Positions 1 to 7,762 are shown, numbered from the stretch's first letter. The stretch is DNA of 18,254 bases from CAYSIX01 sp964431205 (GCA_964431205.1 CAYSIX010000062.1:1-18254), one strand, 5' to 3'. The notes: generated by a model not told the origin, from the sequence alone. Numbers and translations: made by a program.

Positions 1-2
1 GC

Positions 3-390
3 TTCGGTAATGTCAACCTGCTCGTTGATTTTTCAGGAAAACTCAGGGGATCGCCGTTCAAGGGCCAGGGCTATCTTCAAAAAGTCGTGATAACCGCGCC
101 GCTTCCAAGCGTTCCCTGGTACTGGGGAAGGATATGCTTTGCGGACAAGTCAGTAATGAGCTTCCTCCAGCCGCACCTGAAGCTCTCAAGGCTTAGCAAG
201 AACTTTGCGACGTGGGGTTATTTTTATGACGGGAAGAAAAAGAAAGAGCATGTTTTTGAGAAGATAAAAGTTCACAAGTTCGGAGAAAAAAACAGGCAGT
301 TCCTTGCGCACGGTAAATCAGAAGGCAGGGAGTTCACCATGCTTGCGGAGAGCTATGCACAAAAAAAGTTCAGGATAAGCTCAATAGGGG
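3..390 (+). CDS. Partial foreign ORF, possibly CrtC/AttH-like (lipocalin-fold) protein
   Basis: An open frame enters from the left edge and runs without a stop to about 390, roughly 129 residues with neither the native start nor the end. I see GQGYLQKVVITAPLPSVPWY followed by WGRICF, then a Lys-rich stretch (DGKKKKEHVFEKIKVHKFGEK). The 'G-Y-x-x-K/R-V ... P-W-x-W-G-R' pattern recalls CrtC/AttH-like lipocalin-fold proteins, but this is recognition from memory and weak. Base use differs sharply from everything to the right: the DNA is AT-richer, all five Ile codons are ATA and nearly all Arg codons are AGG, whereas the neighbouring genes use CGN and ATC. That is typical of some archaea. The protein sense is lost after about position 390, where an unrelated reading frame becomes meaningful. 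It is very probably DNA of another organism joined during assembly. I am confident it is a real coding fragment and unsure of its family. Confidence 0.6.
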
Positions 391-392
391 CA
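383..392. other. Probable chimeric junction
   Basis: Left of this point the DNA is AT-rich with AGG/ATA codons. Right of it the DNA is about 70% GC with CGN/ATC codons. The foreign frame stays sensible up to the codons for ISSIG, and the aminotransferase frame becomes sensible from the codons for SHNAIGIIGL starting at 392. In that family the motif is normally preceded by Gly-Thr-Pro, and here it is not, so the gene is cut rather than starting here. No transposase, integrase or repeat sits at the join. A misassembly is the simplest reading. Confidence 0.75.
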
Positions 393-838
393 GCCACAAC
401 GCGATCGGCATCATCGGCCTCTCCGAGGGTGTGCGGTGGATCCTCGACCGCGGCGTGGACGCGGTCTGGGCGCACGAGCTGGAGCTGATCCGCACGTTCG
501 TCAACTACGTTGAAACCAACCGCGAAGACCTGCCCGGCCTGAGCTTCTACGGACCGCGGGGCGTCGAGCACCGCTGCGGCGTCTTCTCCGTTCGCATCGA
601 TCACGAAAACGAGCACCTCCAGCCGCAGGCGCTGGCCGACGAGCTCGAGAACCGCTTCGGCATCCTCACCCGCGCCGGCATCCACTGCGCGCCGCTGGCG
701 CATCAGACCATCGGCACACACGCGCTCGGCGGGACGACGCGGCTGAGCTTCGGCCCGTTCCTGACCCCCGCCGACGTGAGCTACGCCTGCGACGCGCTGG
801 CGCAGCTCTGCCGCGAGCGTGCCGCCGTTCCGGCCTGA
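392..838 (+). CDS. Class V aminotransferase / cysteine desulfurase-like, C-terminal fragment
   Basis: This is the C-terminal ~148 residues of a fold-type I PLP enzyme of the class V aminotransferase group. The fragment begins with SHNAIGIIGLSEGV, the helix that follows the active site region in this family, continues through GPRGVEHRCGVFSVRI, and ends with TRLSFGPFLTPADVSYACDA, the usual C-terminal strand-helix. RAGIHCAPLAH (Cys codon at 686-688) matches the R-x-G-x-H-C-A motif that holds the catalytic cysteine of group II cysteine desulfurases, so sulfur transfer from cysteine is plausible. The PLP lysine and the N-terminal two thirds lie beyond the junction and are missing. A GTG at 431 is in frame but only an internal codon. 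The gene stops with TGA at 836-838, convergent with the esterase gene. Confidence 0.85.
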   Translation, partial: SHNAIGIIGLSEGVRWILDRGVDAVWAHELELIRTFVNYVETNREDLPGLSFYGPRGVEHRCGVFSVRIDHENEHLQPQALADELENRFGILTRAGIHCAPLAHQTIGTHALGGTTRLSFGPFLTPADVSYACDALAQLCRERAAVPA

Positions 839-849
839 AATCACACCGC

Positions 850-865
850 CGCGGCGATCGCCGCG
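850..865. terminator. GC-rich hairpin between convergent genes
   Basis: A perfect palindrome, CGCGGC-GATC-GCCGCG, lies 11 bases after the aminotransferase stop and 32 bases beyond the stop of the minus-strand esterase. It can form a 6-bp stem with a GATC loop in either transcript. There is no T-tract, so a role as a bidirectional terminator is an inference from position. Confidence 0.35.
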
Positions 866-897
866 AGACCCGCGCCGGCGCCCGAGCCGCAGGCAGA

Positions 898-2937
898 TCA
901 GCGCGTGTGGTCGTCGGCCTCACCGGGCCAGTCATCGCTGCGGAACGGGGACGCCGGCAGGTCCTCGGCGTTGACGAGATTCGCCCGCTCCGGGTTGTCC
1001 GCCCACGCATACCGAACCGCCACCGGCTGCGGCACCGCGTCGGACTCGAGCACGACGGTGTCACCCTCGATCCGCCCCGTCGCCCAGTGCCAGCGGCGAT
1101 CGTCACCGGCCAGCGCAAACCCGCGGGGCCGCTCACCGTCACGCGTGCGCAGCGACGAGCCGAACAGCTCGAACCACACATAGGCCCGCCCGTCGCGAAA
1201 CTCCACCGCTTCGACCAGCGGGCCGCTCTTGACCACGCCGTGGCCGTACACGTCCGCCAGCGCCCACCGCGCCAGCCGCTCCCCGACGTCGCGCTTGTTC
1301 CGCGGGTGGATGTCGCCGGCGTCGCCGATGTCGATCGTCACGGCCATGCCGGTGTTCGGCACGGTGCGCAGCGTGTGGAGCTGGGCGTCGCGCAGGTGCG
1401 CCCAGCGTTGATCGACCGGATGATCCACGGCCGCGCGGAAGTTGGCGAGCTGCACGAACAGGAACGGGAACGGCCCCTGGCCCCACCGCTGTCGCCAGTC
1501 CTCAATCATCGCGGGAAATAGCGAACGGTACTGGTGGGGGCGGTTGCCGTTGGACTCGCCCTGGTACCAGATCACGCCGCGCATCGCGTACGGCACCAGC
1601 GGATGGATCATGCCGTTGTAGAGCTGCGCCGGTGCGCGGTAGTACCCGGGGCCGTACGGCGTGGTCGGCCGACTGCCCGGCTCGCGCGGGACCGCGTCGA
1701 GCGCGTGCTCAACGCGATAGCGCCACGGCCCGGCGAGCGAGATCGTCCTGTCGCCGTTTCCGTGCGCCAGGCTCAACCGCATCTGTGACGAGTCTCCGAC
1801 GAACCCGCCATCGCGATAGAAGTCGAACACGCGCACCGCGATGACGGCGCGACCCGCCCGCACCACGTCCGCCGGAACGTCGTACCGACGGGGCAGACGC
1901 GCAAAACCATCGACGTCGGTGCTCGTCTGGCCGATCCTCCGCCCATTGAAGTACGTGACGTCTACGTCGTCGATCGCGCCAAGCTCAAGCACGAGCGGCC
2001 GCCACGCCCACCCGTCCGGTAACTCGACATCGCGGCGGTACCAGACCACGCCGTCGAGGTCGGATCGTATCGCGTCGTATCGCGCCGGCAGCTCAATGCG
2101 TTCCCACGCCCGGTCGTCGAACGCCGGCAGCGCGTACCCCTTGCCCTCGCCGGCGTTGCCCGGGTCGCGCGCCAGGCCGGCGTGCGTGCCCGACGCTCGC
2201 TGCCGCTCGTATTCCGCCAGCGCCTTGCGGTACCGTTCGTGTAACTCATCAAAGTTCCGCTCGGCCTGCTTGTACCGTTGCAGTTGTGGTTCGGCCTCTG
2301 GCAACGCCGCCAAGGCGTCCAGGCTCGTCCACGCCTCGACCGGCGTGCCGCCCCACGTCGCCTGGATCAGCCCCACCGGCACCTCCAGCTCCCGACGCAG
2401 CCGACGCCCGAAATAGTACGCCACCGCCGACGCGTCCCGCGCGACCGCCGGCGTCATCGCCTCCCACGTCGCCTCGATCGAATCCCCCGGCTCCGGGACC
2501 GCCCGGTGCGGGACCTTGAACAGCCGCAGGTGCGGATCACGCGCCAGCGCGATCACCGTCTCGGCGTCCTCCGTGTTGATCAGCCGCCACTCCATGTTGG
2601 ACTGGCCCGAGCACAGCCACACCTCCCCGACGAGCGCCTCTCGTTCGATCACCACGCCGTCGCTCTCGAACCTCAGCGGGACGGGGTCGTGCGACGCCGC
2701 GCGCGCCGGCAGCTCCGCGCGCCATCGGCCGTGCTCATCGGCGCGCGCCGTGACACGCTGCCCGCCGAGCGCGACGGTGACCGACGCCCGGCTCGCGGCC
2801 GCGCCCCAGACCGGGATCGGCCGGTCGCGCTGCAGCACCATGCCGTCCTGAAACACGTCGGCCGGCCGCAGCTCGGCGCTCGCCGCCGTCGCGATCGCGA
2901 TCGCCGCCAGCCACGTCACGCACGCGATCATCCTCAT
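898..2937 (-). CDS. Secreted sialate O-acetylesterase family protein
   Basis: A 679-residue SGNH-type carbohydrate esterase that removes acetyl groups from sialic acids or other glycans outside the cytoplasm. MRMIACVTWLAAIAIATAAS is a clear signal peptide. WLCSGQSNMEW (Ser ~113) is the family's catalytic block, WYQGESNGNR (~457-466) is the second conserved block, and GDIHP (~541-545) carries the Asp/His pair. Residues ~270-405, between the two catalytic blocks, look like an inserted galactose-binding-type beta sandwich, normal for the long members of this family. A GTG at 2979 overlaps the fmt stop (GTGA) and would add 14 residues. I prefer the ATG at 2937 because it begins directly at the signal peptide and has AAAGGGG about 10 bases upstream. 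It is last in the def-fmt transcription unit, an odd partner for housekeeping genes. The exact substrate is unknown. Confidence 0.9.
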   Translation of the reverse strand: MRMIACVTWLAAIAIATAASAELRPADVFQDGMVLQRDRPIPVWGAAASRASVTVALGGQRVTARADEHGRWRAELPARAASHDPVPLRFESDGVVIEREALVGEVWLCSGQSNMEWRLINTEDAETVIALARDPHLRLFKVPHRAVPEPGDSIEATWEAMTPAVARDASAVAYYFGRRLRRELEVPVGLIQATWGGTPVEAWTSLDALAALPEAEPQLQRYKQAERNFDELHERYRKALAEYERQRASGTHAGLARDPGNAGEGKGYALPAFDDRAWERIELPARYDAIRSDLDGVVWYRRDVELPDGWAWRPLVLELGAIDDVDVTYFNGRRIGQTSTDVDGFARLPRRYDVPADVVRAGRAVIAVRVFDFYRDGGFVGDSSQMRLSLAHGNGDRTISLAGPWRYRVEHALDAVPREPGSRPTTPYGPGYYRAPAQLYNGMIHPLVPYAMRGVIWYQGESNGNRPHQYRSLFPAMIEDWRQRWGQGPFPFLFVQLANFRAAVDHPVDQRWAHLRDAQLHTLRTVPNTGMAVTIDIGDAGDIHPRNKRDVGERLARWALADVYGHGVVKSGPLVEAVEFRDGRAYVWFELFGSSLRTRDGERPRGFALAGDDRRWHWATGRIEGDTVVLESDAVPQPVAVRYAWADNPERANLVNAEDLPASPFRSDDWPGEADDHTR

Positions 2938-2975
2938 GGCCCACGCCCCTTTGCACGCTTCGCGCGCCGGCGGAT

Positions 2976-3938
2976 TCACGACGCGTCGGCTTCCATCGGC
3001 GCCAGGCGGTCGCCGACGCGCAGCCGGTGCCCCGCGACGAACGCATCGATCGACATCACCTTCGTGCCCGGCGCCTGCACCTCACGCAGCTCGATCGACC
3101 CGCGCTCGCACGCCACACGAAATCCGTCCAGCACCGCGCCGGGCGCCTCACGGTGTTCTTCGTCTGGACGATCCCGTACGCGACGCAACGTCAGCACGCT
3201 CGGCTCGACGTCCGTTCGCCCGCCCCGCCACCACCGCACGCGGCAACCCGGCCACGGCGTCAGCCCGTGCACACGCGCCCGCACCAGCGCCGCCGGCTGG
3301 GCGAAGTCCACCGTGCCGTCGGCCTTCGAGAGCTTGGGCGCCCGCGTCGCCTCGGCGTCGTCCTGCGGAATCGGTTGCAGGCGGCCGGCGTGAAGGTCGT
3401 CCAGCGTGCGCAGCACCACGCCCGGGCCGAGCTGAGCCACCCGATCGTGCAGCTCACCCGCCGTCTCGTTCGGATCGATCGGCGTCTCGGCGGTCGCGTA
3501 CACCTCGCCCGCGTCCATCCGCTGCGCCAGGCCGATCACGCTCACGCCCGTCACCCTTTCGTTGCGGATCATCGCCCAGTTGATCGGCGCCGCGCCGCGA
3601 TACCGCGGCAGCAGCGACCCGTGCAGGTTCACCGCCAGACGGCCCATCGCTTCGATCAGCGGCGGCGAGAGCTTTTGCCCGAACGCGATCACGATCGAGG
3701 CGTCCGGTTTCAGCGCCGCGACACGCTCGACCATCGCCTGGTCATTGACGTTCTCAGCCTTGATCGCCGTGACGCCGTGCTCGTCCGCCCACCGGGCCAC
3801 GGGCGTCGGGGTCAGGCGGCGCTTTCGGCCTGCCGGCCGATCCGGTTGCGTGACCACGGCGGCCAGGTCGTGACGCTCGTGCAACGCCTCGAGCGTCGGC
3901 AGGCCGAACTCACCGGAGCCAAAGAAGAGCAGTCTCAT
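2976..3938 (-). CDS. fmt: Methionyl-tRNA formyltransferase
   Basis: Transfers a formyl group from 10-formyl-tetrahydrofolate to initiator Met-tRNA in the cytoplasm. The 320-residue length is standard. The N-terminal Rossmann-type domain begins MRLLFFGSGEFGLPTLEAL. VVTQPDRPAGR (~28-38) is the conserved loop. NLHGSLLPRYRGAAPINWA (~104-122) holds the catalytic Asn104 and His106 and the SLLPxYRG folate loop, and QRMDAGEVY supplies the catalytic Asp142. KLSKADGTVDF (~212-222) marks the entry to the C-terminal tRNA-binding domain. It lies 76 bases downstream of def on the same strand, the classic def-fmt arrangement, and its TGA overlaps an alternative GTG of the esterase gene. No strong Shine-Dalgarno site precedes the ATG at 3938. 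Confidence 0.96.
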   Translation of the reverse strand: MRLLFFGSGEFGLPTLEALHERHDLAAVVTQPDRPAGRKRRLTPTPVARWADEHGVTAIKAENVNDQAMVERVAALKPDASIVIAFGQKLSPPLIEAMGRLAVNLHGSLLPRYRGAAPINWAMIRNERVTGVSVIGLAQRMDAGEVYATAETPIDPNETAGELHDRVAQLGPGVVLRTLDDLHAGRLQPIPQDDAEATRAPKLSKADGTVDFAQPAALVRARVHGLTPWPGCRVRWWRGGRTDVEPSVLTLRRVRDRPDEEHREAPGAVLDGFRVACERGSIELREVQAPGTKVMSIDAFVAGHRLRVGDRLAPMEADAS

Positions 3939-4014
3939 CGACGGGTACGTTACCGGCTGGACACCGGTTGCGCCGAACGGCCGGACACGGGACGCGGATC
4001 GCGGGCCGGAACGC

Positions 4015-4530
4015 CTACGCCCCGGCCAGCGCTTCCAGCTCGCGGAGCTGGCGCCGATTGGACATGCGGTCGATCGGCGTCATGCGGTCGATGATCAGCA
4101 CGCCGTCGAGGTGGTCGGTCTCGTGCTGCCAGACGCGGGCGGGCAGGTCGGTGCCGGTCAGCTCGAACGGTTGGCCGTGCTCGTCCAGCGCCCGGATCGT
4201 GATCCCGACCGGGCGGGTGATCTCGGCGCGGACGTAGGGGATGCTCAGGCAGCCCTCCTCGCGGGCGGCGGTCTCGCTGGTCGGGTCGACCAGGCTGGGG
4301 TTGATGAACACGCGGTCGTCGTCGGGCTCGCCCGTGGGGTTGGCGACGAAGATCCGCCAGGGCAAACCGACCTGCGGCCCGGCGAGGCCGACGCCCTCGG
4401 CCTGGTGCATCAGCTCGATCATGCGGGCGGCGACCGTCCGGACGCGGTCGTCGATCGGATCGATCGGCTCGGCGGGGCGTCGCAGCACCGCGGCGGGATA
4501 CTTCACGATGGTCAGCTCGGCGACGTTCAT
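4015..4530 (-). CDS. def: Peptide deformylase
   Basis: Removes the N-formyl group from new polypeptides, the step that complements fmt. The protein is 171 residues and shows all three family motifs: GVGLAGPQVG (46-55), EGCLS (92-96, metal ligand Cys94) and QHETDH (135-140, metal ligands His136 and His140, catalytic Glu137). The second residue of the first motif's AAxQ core is replaced, giving GLAGPQ rather than GLAAPQ, a common variant. The frame stays open to 4656, but the extra 42 residues look non-coding, and the ATG at 4530 begins the typical MNVAELTIVKYPAAVLR start. A good promoter ends 12 bases upstream of this ATG, so the leader is only a few bases long. It is divergent from the HU-like gene. 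Confidence 0.95.
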   Translation of the reverse strand: MNVAELTIVKYPAAVLRRPAEPIDPIDDRVRTVAARMIELMHQAEGVGLAGPQVGLPWRIFVANPTGEPDDDRVFINPSLVDPTSETAAREEGCLSIPYVRAEITRPVGITIRALDEHGQPFELTGTDLPARVWQHETDHLDGVLIIDRMTPIDRMSNRRQLRELEALAGA

Positions 4531-4542
4531 CGGTGACGCAGG

Positions 4543-4571
4543 ATGGTAGGCTGCGGACGGCCCGGCCACAA
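4543..4571 (-). promoter_or_regulatory. Sigma-70-type promoter for def-fmt-esterase
   Basis: Reading the minus strand, TTGTGG (4566-4571) is followed by exactly 17 bases and TACCAT (4543-4548). The def ATG comes 12 bases after the -10 hexamer, giving a predicted leader of about 5-6 bases. Support is by pattern only, but spacing and position are both right. Confidence 0.5.
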
Positions 4572-4609
4572 GAATGTCGCTAATCTCCGGTCTGGACGGC
4601 ACTTGGGGC

Positions 4610-4638
4610 TTGACGGGGCCGGGCCCCCGCCCCATAAT
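4610..4638 (+). promoter_or_regulatory. Sigma-70-type promoter for the HU-like gene
   Basis: TTGACG (4610-4615), 17 bases, then CATAAT (4633-4638): nearly consensus hexamers at ideal spacing in otherwise very GC-rich DNA. The start site would fall near 4645, leaving a leader of about 107 bases. The spacer contains the GC-only palindromic run GGGGCCGGGCCCCC. Confidence 0.7.
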
Positions 4639-4751
4639 GATCTCGGCATCGGGCAAGGGGGATTGACGCCTGCACCTCCGGCGACCCGCTAACCGTTGAG
4701 GCCCGCCTCATCGCTGACCGGCCGACGCACACCGTGACCAAGGGCTCGCGC

Positions 4752-5081
4752 ATGGCCACCATCACCAAGAAGGAACTGATCGACAACATCGCCCTGGCCA
4801 CCGGCGAGAAACGCGTCGTGGTCAAGCGCATCGTCCAGAGCTTCCTCGACAGCATGATCATCGAGCTGGGCAAGGGCAACCGCCTGGAGTTCCGGGACTT
4901 CGGCGTCTTCGAGGTCAAGCAGCGACGCGCCCGTAAGGCCCAGAATCCCAAGACCTTGCAGGAGGTCTGGGTCCCGCCCAAACGGACCGTCAAGTTCAAG
5001 GTCGGCCGGCTGATGAAGCAGACCCTCACCGCCGACTCGATGGAGGACGCCGCCGCCGGCGAGCAGCGCGAGGCGCTCTGA
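4752..5081 (+). CDS. HU/IHF-family DNA-binding protein
   Basis: A small basic nucleoid protein that bends DNA as a dimer. With the ATG at 4752 it has 109 residues. ITKKELIDNIALATGEKR is the N-terminal helical part, FLDSMIIELGKGNRLEFRDF leads into the beta sheet, GVFEVKQRRARKAQNPKT is the sheet plus arm base with the DNA-intercalating Asn-Pro (65-66), and VPPKRTVKFKVGRLMK is the return strand and C-terminal helix. A tail of ~18 residues (TADSMEDAAAGEQREAL) extends past the usual 90-100 residues. An in-frame GTG at 4734 would add six residues (MTKGSR). I prefer the ATG because MATITKKEL is canonical and AAGGGC lies just upstream. The leader contains a small dyad, TGAGGC-CC-GCCTCA (4697-4710), that might affect translation. 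HU and IHF cannot be told apart here. Confidence 0.93.
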   Translation: MATITKKELIDNIALATGEKRVVVKRIVQSFLDSMIIELGKGNRLEFRDFGVFEVKQRRARKAQNPKTLQEVWVPPKRTVKFKVGRLMKQTLTADSMEDAAAGEQREAL

Positions 5082-5158
5082 GCCACCGCGGTCGCGCGGC
5101 TCGGCCGAACCGCCCGCGCCGCGGGCCGACCCCGACGCGGCTATCCTGCATCACGGTC

Positions 5159-6481
5159 ATGCCGGCAAGCCCCTCCACCACCGACGCGACGGGCGCGATG
5201 CCCGCTTCGCCGCCCTCTTTCGAGCAGGCGATCGCCTCGTCGCTCGCCGAGCTGGACCGCCGCGACCGGCGGCGAACGCTGCGCGTCGTCGAGACGGACG
5301 GTCCCTACGCCGATGTCGACGGTCGCCGACTGCTCAACCTCGCGAGCAACGATTACCTCGGCCTGAGCGGGCATCCGGCGGTCAAGGCCGCGGCCGTGGG
5401 CGCGACCGAACGCTACGGCGTCGGCGCCGGGGCGAGTCGGCTGGTCAGCGGTCACACGCCCCTCCACGCCGCCGTCGAGGCCCGCTTCGCCGCGTTCAAG
5501 CACGGTGACGAACACCACGCCGCCCTGCTGCTGCCCACCGGCTACATGGCGAACCTCGCCACGCTCACCGCCCTGGCCCGACCCGGGGACACCGTCCTGC
5601 TCGACAAGCTGTGCCACGCCAGCCTGATCGACGCCGCCCGCGCCAGCGGCGCCACCGTCCGCGTCTTCCCGCACCTCGGGTACGATCGGCTCGAACGCCT
5701 GCTCGAGCGGTGGGCGCGCCGACCGCGCACGGGTGAACCCGGCGACACGACCAGCGCCGCCGACCATCGATCGCCGACCGATGCGCCACGCGCCTTCGTC
5801 GTCACCGACAGCGTCTTCTCGATGGACGGCGACGTCGCCGACCTGCCCCGGCTGTGCGACCTGTGCGACCGCTTCGGCGCGACGCTGATCGTGGACGAGG
5901 CGCACGGCACGGGCGTGCTCGGCGAACACGGACGCGGGCTCTGCGAGCGGCAGGGCGTCAGCGACCGCGTCGGCGTGATCATCAGCACGGCGAGCAAGGC
6001 GCTGGGCGGTCTGGGCGGGATCGTCACCGCGTCGCCGATCGTGATCGAGGCGGTCGTGAACCGGGCGCGGCCGTTCATCTTTTCGACCGGGGCGACGCCG
6101 ATGCAGGCCGCGGCGATCGACGCGGCGATCGACGTGATCCGCGACGAGCCGTGGCGGCGCGAGCGGGTGGTGACGCTCGCCGAACGAGTGAGGCAGTTGC
6201 TGGCGGCGCGTGGCTGGCCGATGCCGCCGACGCGCGTGGTCACGCCGATCGTCCCGCTGATCTGCGGGGAAGAGGCCGCGGCGCTCTCGCTGGCCCGACG
6301 GCTGGAAGGGTCGCGGTGCTTCGCCGTGGCGATCCGCCCGCCCGCGGTGGCCGCGGGGACCTCGCGCGTGCGTCTGTCACTGCGCGCCGACCTGACCGAC
6401 AACGACATCGATCAGTTGTCTGAGACGTTGAAGCGAATCGAACCGCCGACGCCCGGCCCGGAGCAACCGCCATGCGTGTGA
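5159..6481 (+). CDS. 8-amino-7-oxononanoate synthase / alpha-oxoamine synthase
   Basis: A PLP enzyme that condenses an acyl-CoA or acyl-ACP with an amino acid and releases CO2. The 440 residues carry the alpha-oxoamine synthase signatures: NYLGLSGHP (the motif is N-D-Y-L-G-L at 64-69), YGVGAGASRLVSGHTPLHAA (86-105), CHASLIDAARASGA with His153 stacking on PLP, DSVFSMDGDVADLP (217-230), DEAHGTGVLGEHGRG (Asp246, His249), and STASKALGGLGG with the PLP lysine Lys280. A 25-residue Arg/Pro/Thr-rich insert (~187-211) lengthens it relative to typical ~390-residue members. BioF, glycine C-acetyltransferase (KBL) and serine palmitoyltransferase share all of these motifs. No biotin genes are adjacent, so the substrate is undecided and BioF is only the best guess. 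TATCCT lies 11 bases before the ATG, suggesting a near-leaderless mRNA. The next gene starts 10 bases before its stop. Confidence 0.88.
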   Translation: MPASPSTTDATGAMPASPPSFEQAIASSLAELDRRDRRRTLRVVETDGPYADVDGRRLLNLASNDYLGLSGHPAVKAAAVGATERYGVGAGASRLVSGHTPLHAAVEARFAAFKHGDEHHAALLLPTGYMANLATLTALARPGDTVLLDKLCHASLIDAARASGATVRVFPHLGYDRLERLLERWARRPRTGEPGDTTSAADHRSPTDAPRAFVVTDSVFSMDGDVADLPRLCDLCDRFGATLIVDEAHGTGVLGEHGRGLCERQGVSDRVGVIISTASKALGGLGGIVTASPIVIEAVVNRARPFIFSTGATPMQAAAIDAAIDVIRDEPWRRERVVTLAERVRQLLAARGWPMPPTRVVTPIVPLICGEEAAALSLARRLEGSRCFAVAIRPPAVAAGTSRVRLSLRADLTDNDIDQLSETLKRIEPPTPGPEQPPCV

Positions 6482-7275
6482 TCGCGTGCCAGTACGACAT
6501 CGCGTGGGAGAACAAGCAGCTCAACTTCGAGACGGTCCGCACGCTGCTGGAAGCCGACGCCCCGCCGCCGGGCTCGCTTGTCGTGCTGCCGGAGATGTTC
6601 GCGACCGGGTTCTCGATGAACGCCGACGCGATCGCCGAACCGCAAGCCGGGCCGACCGAGCGCTTTCTCTCGGGCCTGGCGCTGACGTATCGCGCCTTCG
6701 TCACGGCCGGGCTGGTGCTGCGCGGACGCGACGGCCGCGACCGCAACTGCGCCGCCGTGTTCGGGCCCGACGGCGCGCTGATCCTCCGCTACGTCAAGCG
6801 GTATCCCTTCGCCCCCGGCGGCGAGGACGGTCATTACCGCGCCGGCGCCGAGCCGGCCGTGTTCACGTGGCAGTCCATGCCCGTGGCGGTGACGATCTGC
6901 TACGACCTGCGGTTTCCCGAGTGGTACCGCCGGCAGCAGGACGCGGGCGTCGAGATGTACCTGGTGCTGGCGAACTGGCCCGATCCCCGGGCCGAGCACT
7001 GGCGGACGCTGCTGTGCGCCCGGGCGATCGAGAACCAGGCGTACGTCGTCGGCGTCAACCGCGTGGGGCGCGACCCGGCCCACGCCTACGCCGGCGACAG
7101 CCTGATCATCGACCCGCACGGAAAGGTCCTGGCGGACGCGGGGGCTGGCGTGGGCCTGATCGGCGCCGAGGCCGACCCCGCCGCCCTGCGGTCCTACCGA
7201 CGCCGGTTCCCGGTGCTGCGCGACCGCCAGCCGGTGGTTTCGGCCGCCCCGTCATCCTCCTCCGTCCCCGCCTAG
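6472..7275 (+). CDS. Nitrilase-superfamily amidase (omega-amidase/YafV-like)
   Basis: A cytoplasmic carbon-nitrogen hydrolase of 267 residues. The Glu-Lys-Cys triad is visible: Glu41 in VVLPEMFATGFSMN, Lys109 in YVKRYPFAPGGED and Cys143 in VTICYDLRFPEWYR. LCARAIENQAYVVGVNRVG and GDSLIIDPHGKVLADAG are the usual C-terminal blocks. FATGFSMN after the Glu is characteristic of the omega-amidase/YafV type, which hydrolyses alpha-keto-glutaramate or alpha-keto-succinamate and is linked to methionine salvage. That specificity is an inference. The ATG lies inside the last codons of the upstream synthase (10-base overlap), so the two are probably translationally coupled. The C-terminal tail (SAAPSSSSVPA) is low complexity. 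Confidence 0.88.
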   Translation: MRVIACQYDIAWENKQLNFETVRTLLEADAPPPGSLVVLPEMFATGFSMNADAIAEPQAGPTERFLSGLALTYRAFVTAGLVLRGRDGRDRNCAAVFGPDGALILRYVKRYPFAPGGEDGHYRAGAEPAVFTWQSMPVAVTICYDLRFPEWYRRQQDAGVEMYLVLANWPDPRAEHWRTLLCARAIENQAYVVGVNRVGRDPAHAYAGDSLIIDPHGKVLADAGAGVGLIGAEADPAALRSYRRRFPVLRDRQPVVSAAPSSSSVPA

Positions 7276-7317
7276 ACCGCTGAACGGCCCGGGCGGTGAG
7301 AAATCCGTACGGCCGGC

Positions 7318-7345
7318 TTGACATGTCAGAACATCATGACATAAT
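7318..7345 (+). promoter_or_regulatory. Strong promoter of the arsR-yeeE operon, leaderless
   Basis: TTGACA (7318-7323), 16 bases, CATAAT (7340-7345). The ATG of the repressor gene starts at 7352, six bases after the -10 hexamer, which is where transcription should begin, so the message is probably leaderless. The stretch is strikingly AT-rich for this genome. Confidence 0.75.
7323..7342 (+). promoter_or_regulatory. Dyad operator, probably bound by the ArsR-type repressor
   Basis: A perfect inverted repeat, ATGTCA (7323-7328), 8 bases, TGACAT (7337-7342). It fills the promoter spacer and touches both hexamers, so a bound dimer would block RNA polymerase. The size and the ATG/TCA half-site style fit winged-helix ArsR operators. 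A second, fully palindromic decamer TGACATGTCA (7319-7328) overlaps the left half. Autoregulation is an inference from placement. Confidence 0.65.
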
Positions 7346-7351
7346 GAGTTC

Positions 7352-7747
7352 ATGAGTCGAACCACAAAGCCCGCCCCGCTGACCGACGCCATGCTCGAGG
7401 AGGCCGCCTCGACCCTCCGCGTCCTCGCCCACCCCCACCGCCTGCGCCTCATCGACCTGCTGCTCGCCGAGGAGCACAGCGTCGGCGAGCTCGCCGAGGC
7501 CACGGAACTGGCGCCCAACGCCGTCAGCCAGCACCTGAACCACATGAAGGCGCACGGCCTGCTCGACGTGCGACGCCACGGCCGCACCGCCTTCTACTTC
7601 ATCGTCAACCCCCACGCGTCGCATGTGATCGACTGCATCCGCCGCCACGGCACCGGGCGGCCCGACCGGGCCAACGGCCGCCCCGCCCCGGTCGGCCCGC
7701 CTTCGCGCCGCGGTGGGCGAGCCCGCGCTGCCGCCAGAAGGACGTGA
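7352..7747 (+). CDS. ArsR-family transcriptional repressor
   Basis: A winged-helix dimeric repressor, 131 residues. TLRVLAHPHRLRLIDLLLAE (21-40) is the first part of the fold, SVGELAEATELAPNAVSQHL then NHMKAHGLL (43-71) is the helix-turn-helix with recognition helix, and DVRRHGRTAFYFI is the wing. It heads an operon with two YeeE/YedE genes, the arrangement of BigR/SqrR-type sulfide or persulfide sensors. Those use two cysteines, but only one is present here (Cys95, in VIDCIRRHG), so disulfide or tetrasulfide sensing within one subunit is not possible as known. Sensing could use Cys95 between subunits or with the nearby histidines. The last ~30 residues are a Pro/Arg/Gly-rich tail. It starts at the ATG at 7352 with no ribosome binding site, consistent with a leaderless message. 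Confidence 0.9.
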   Translation: MSRTTKPAPLTDAMLEEAASTLRVLAHPHRLRLIDLLLAEEHSVGELAEATELAPNAVSQHLNHMKAHGLLDVRRHGRTAFYFIVNPHASHVIDCIRRHGTGRPDRANGRPAPVGPPSRRGGRARAAARRT

Positions 7748-7762
7748 ATCACGACACGCCGA

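Noticed and set aside
383..392. Integration site or mobile element boundary at the codon-use switch
   Set aside because: No integrase, transposase, tRNA end, direct repeat or inverted repeat is visible there. Two truncated genes fit a misjoin better.
4531..4656. N-terminal extension of peptide deformylase (42 codons)
   Set aside because: It covers the divergent promoter region and has no conserved sequence. The ATG at 4530 gives the usual start and length.
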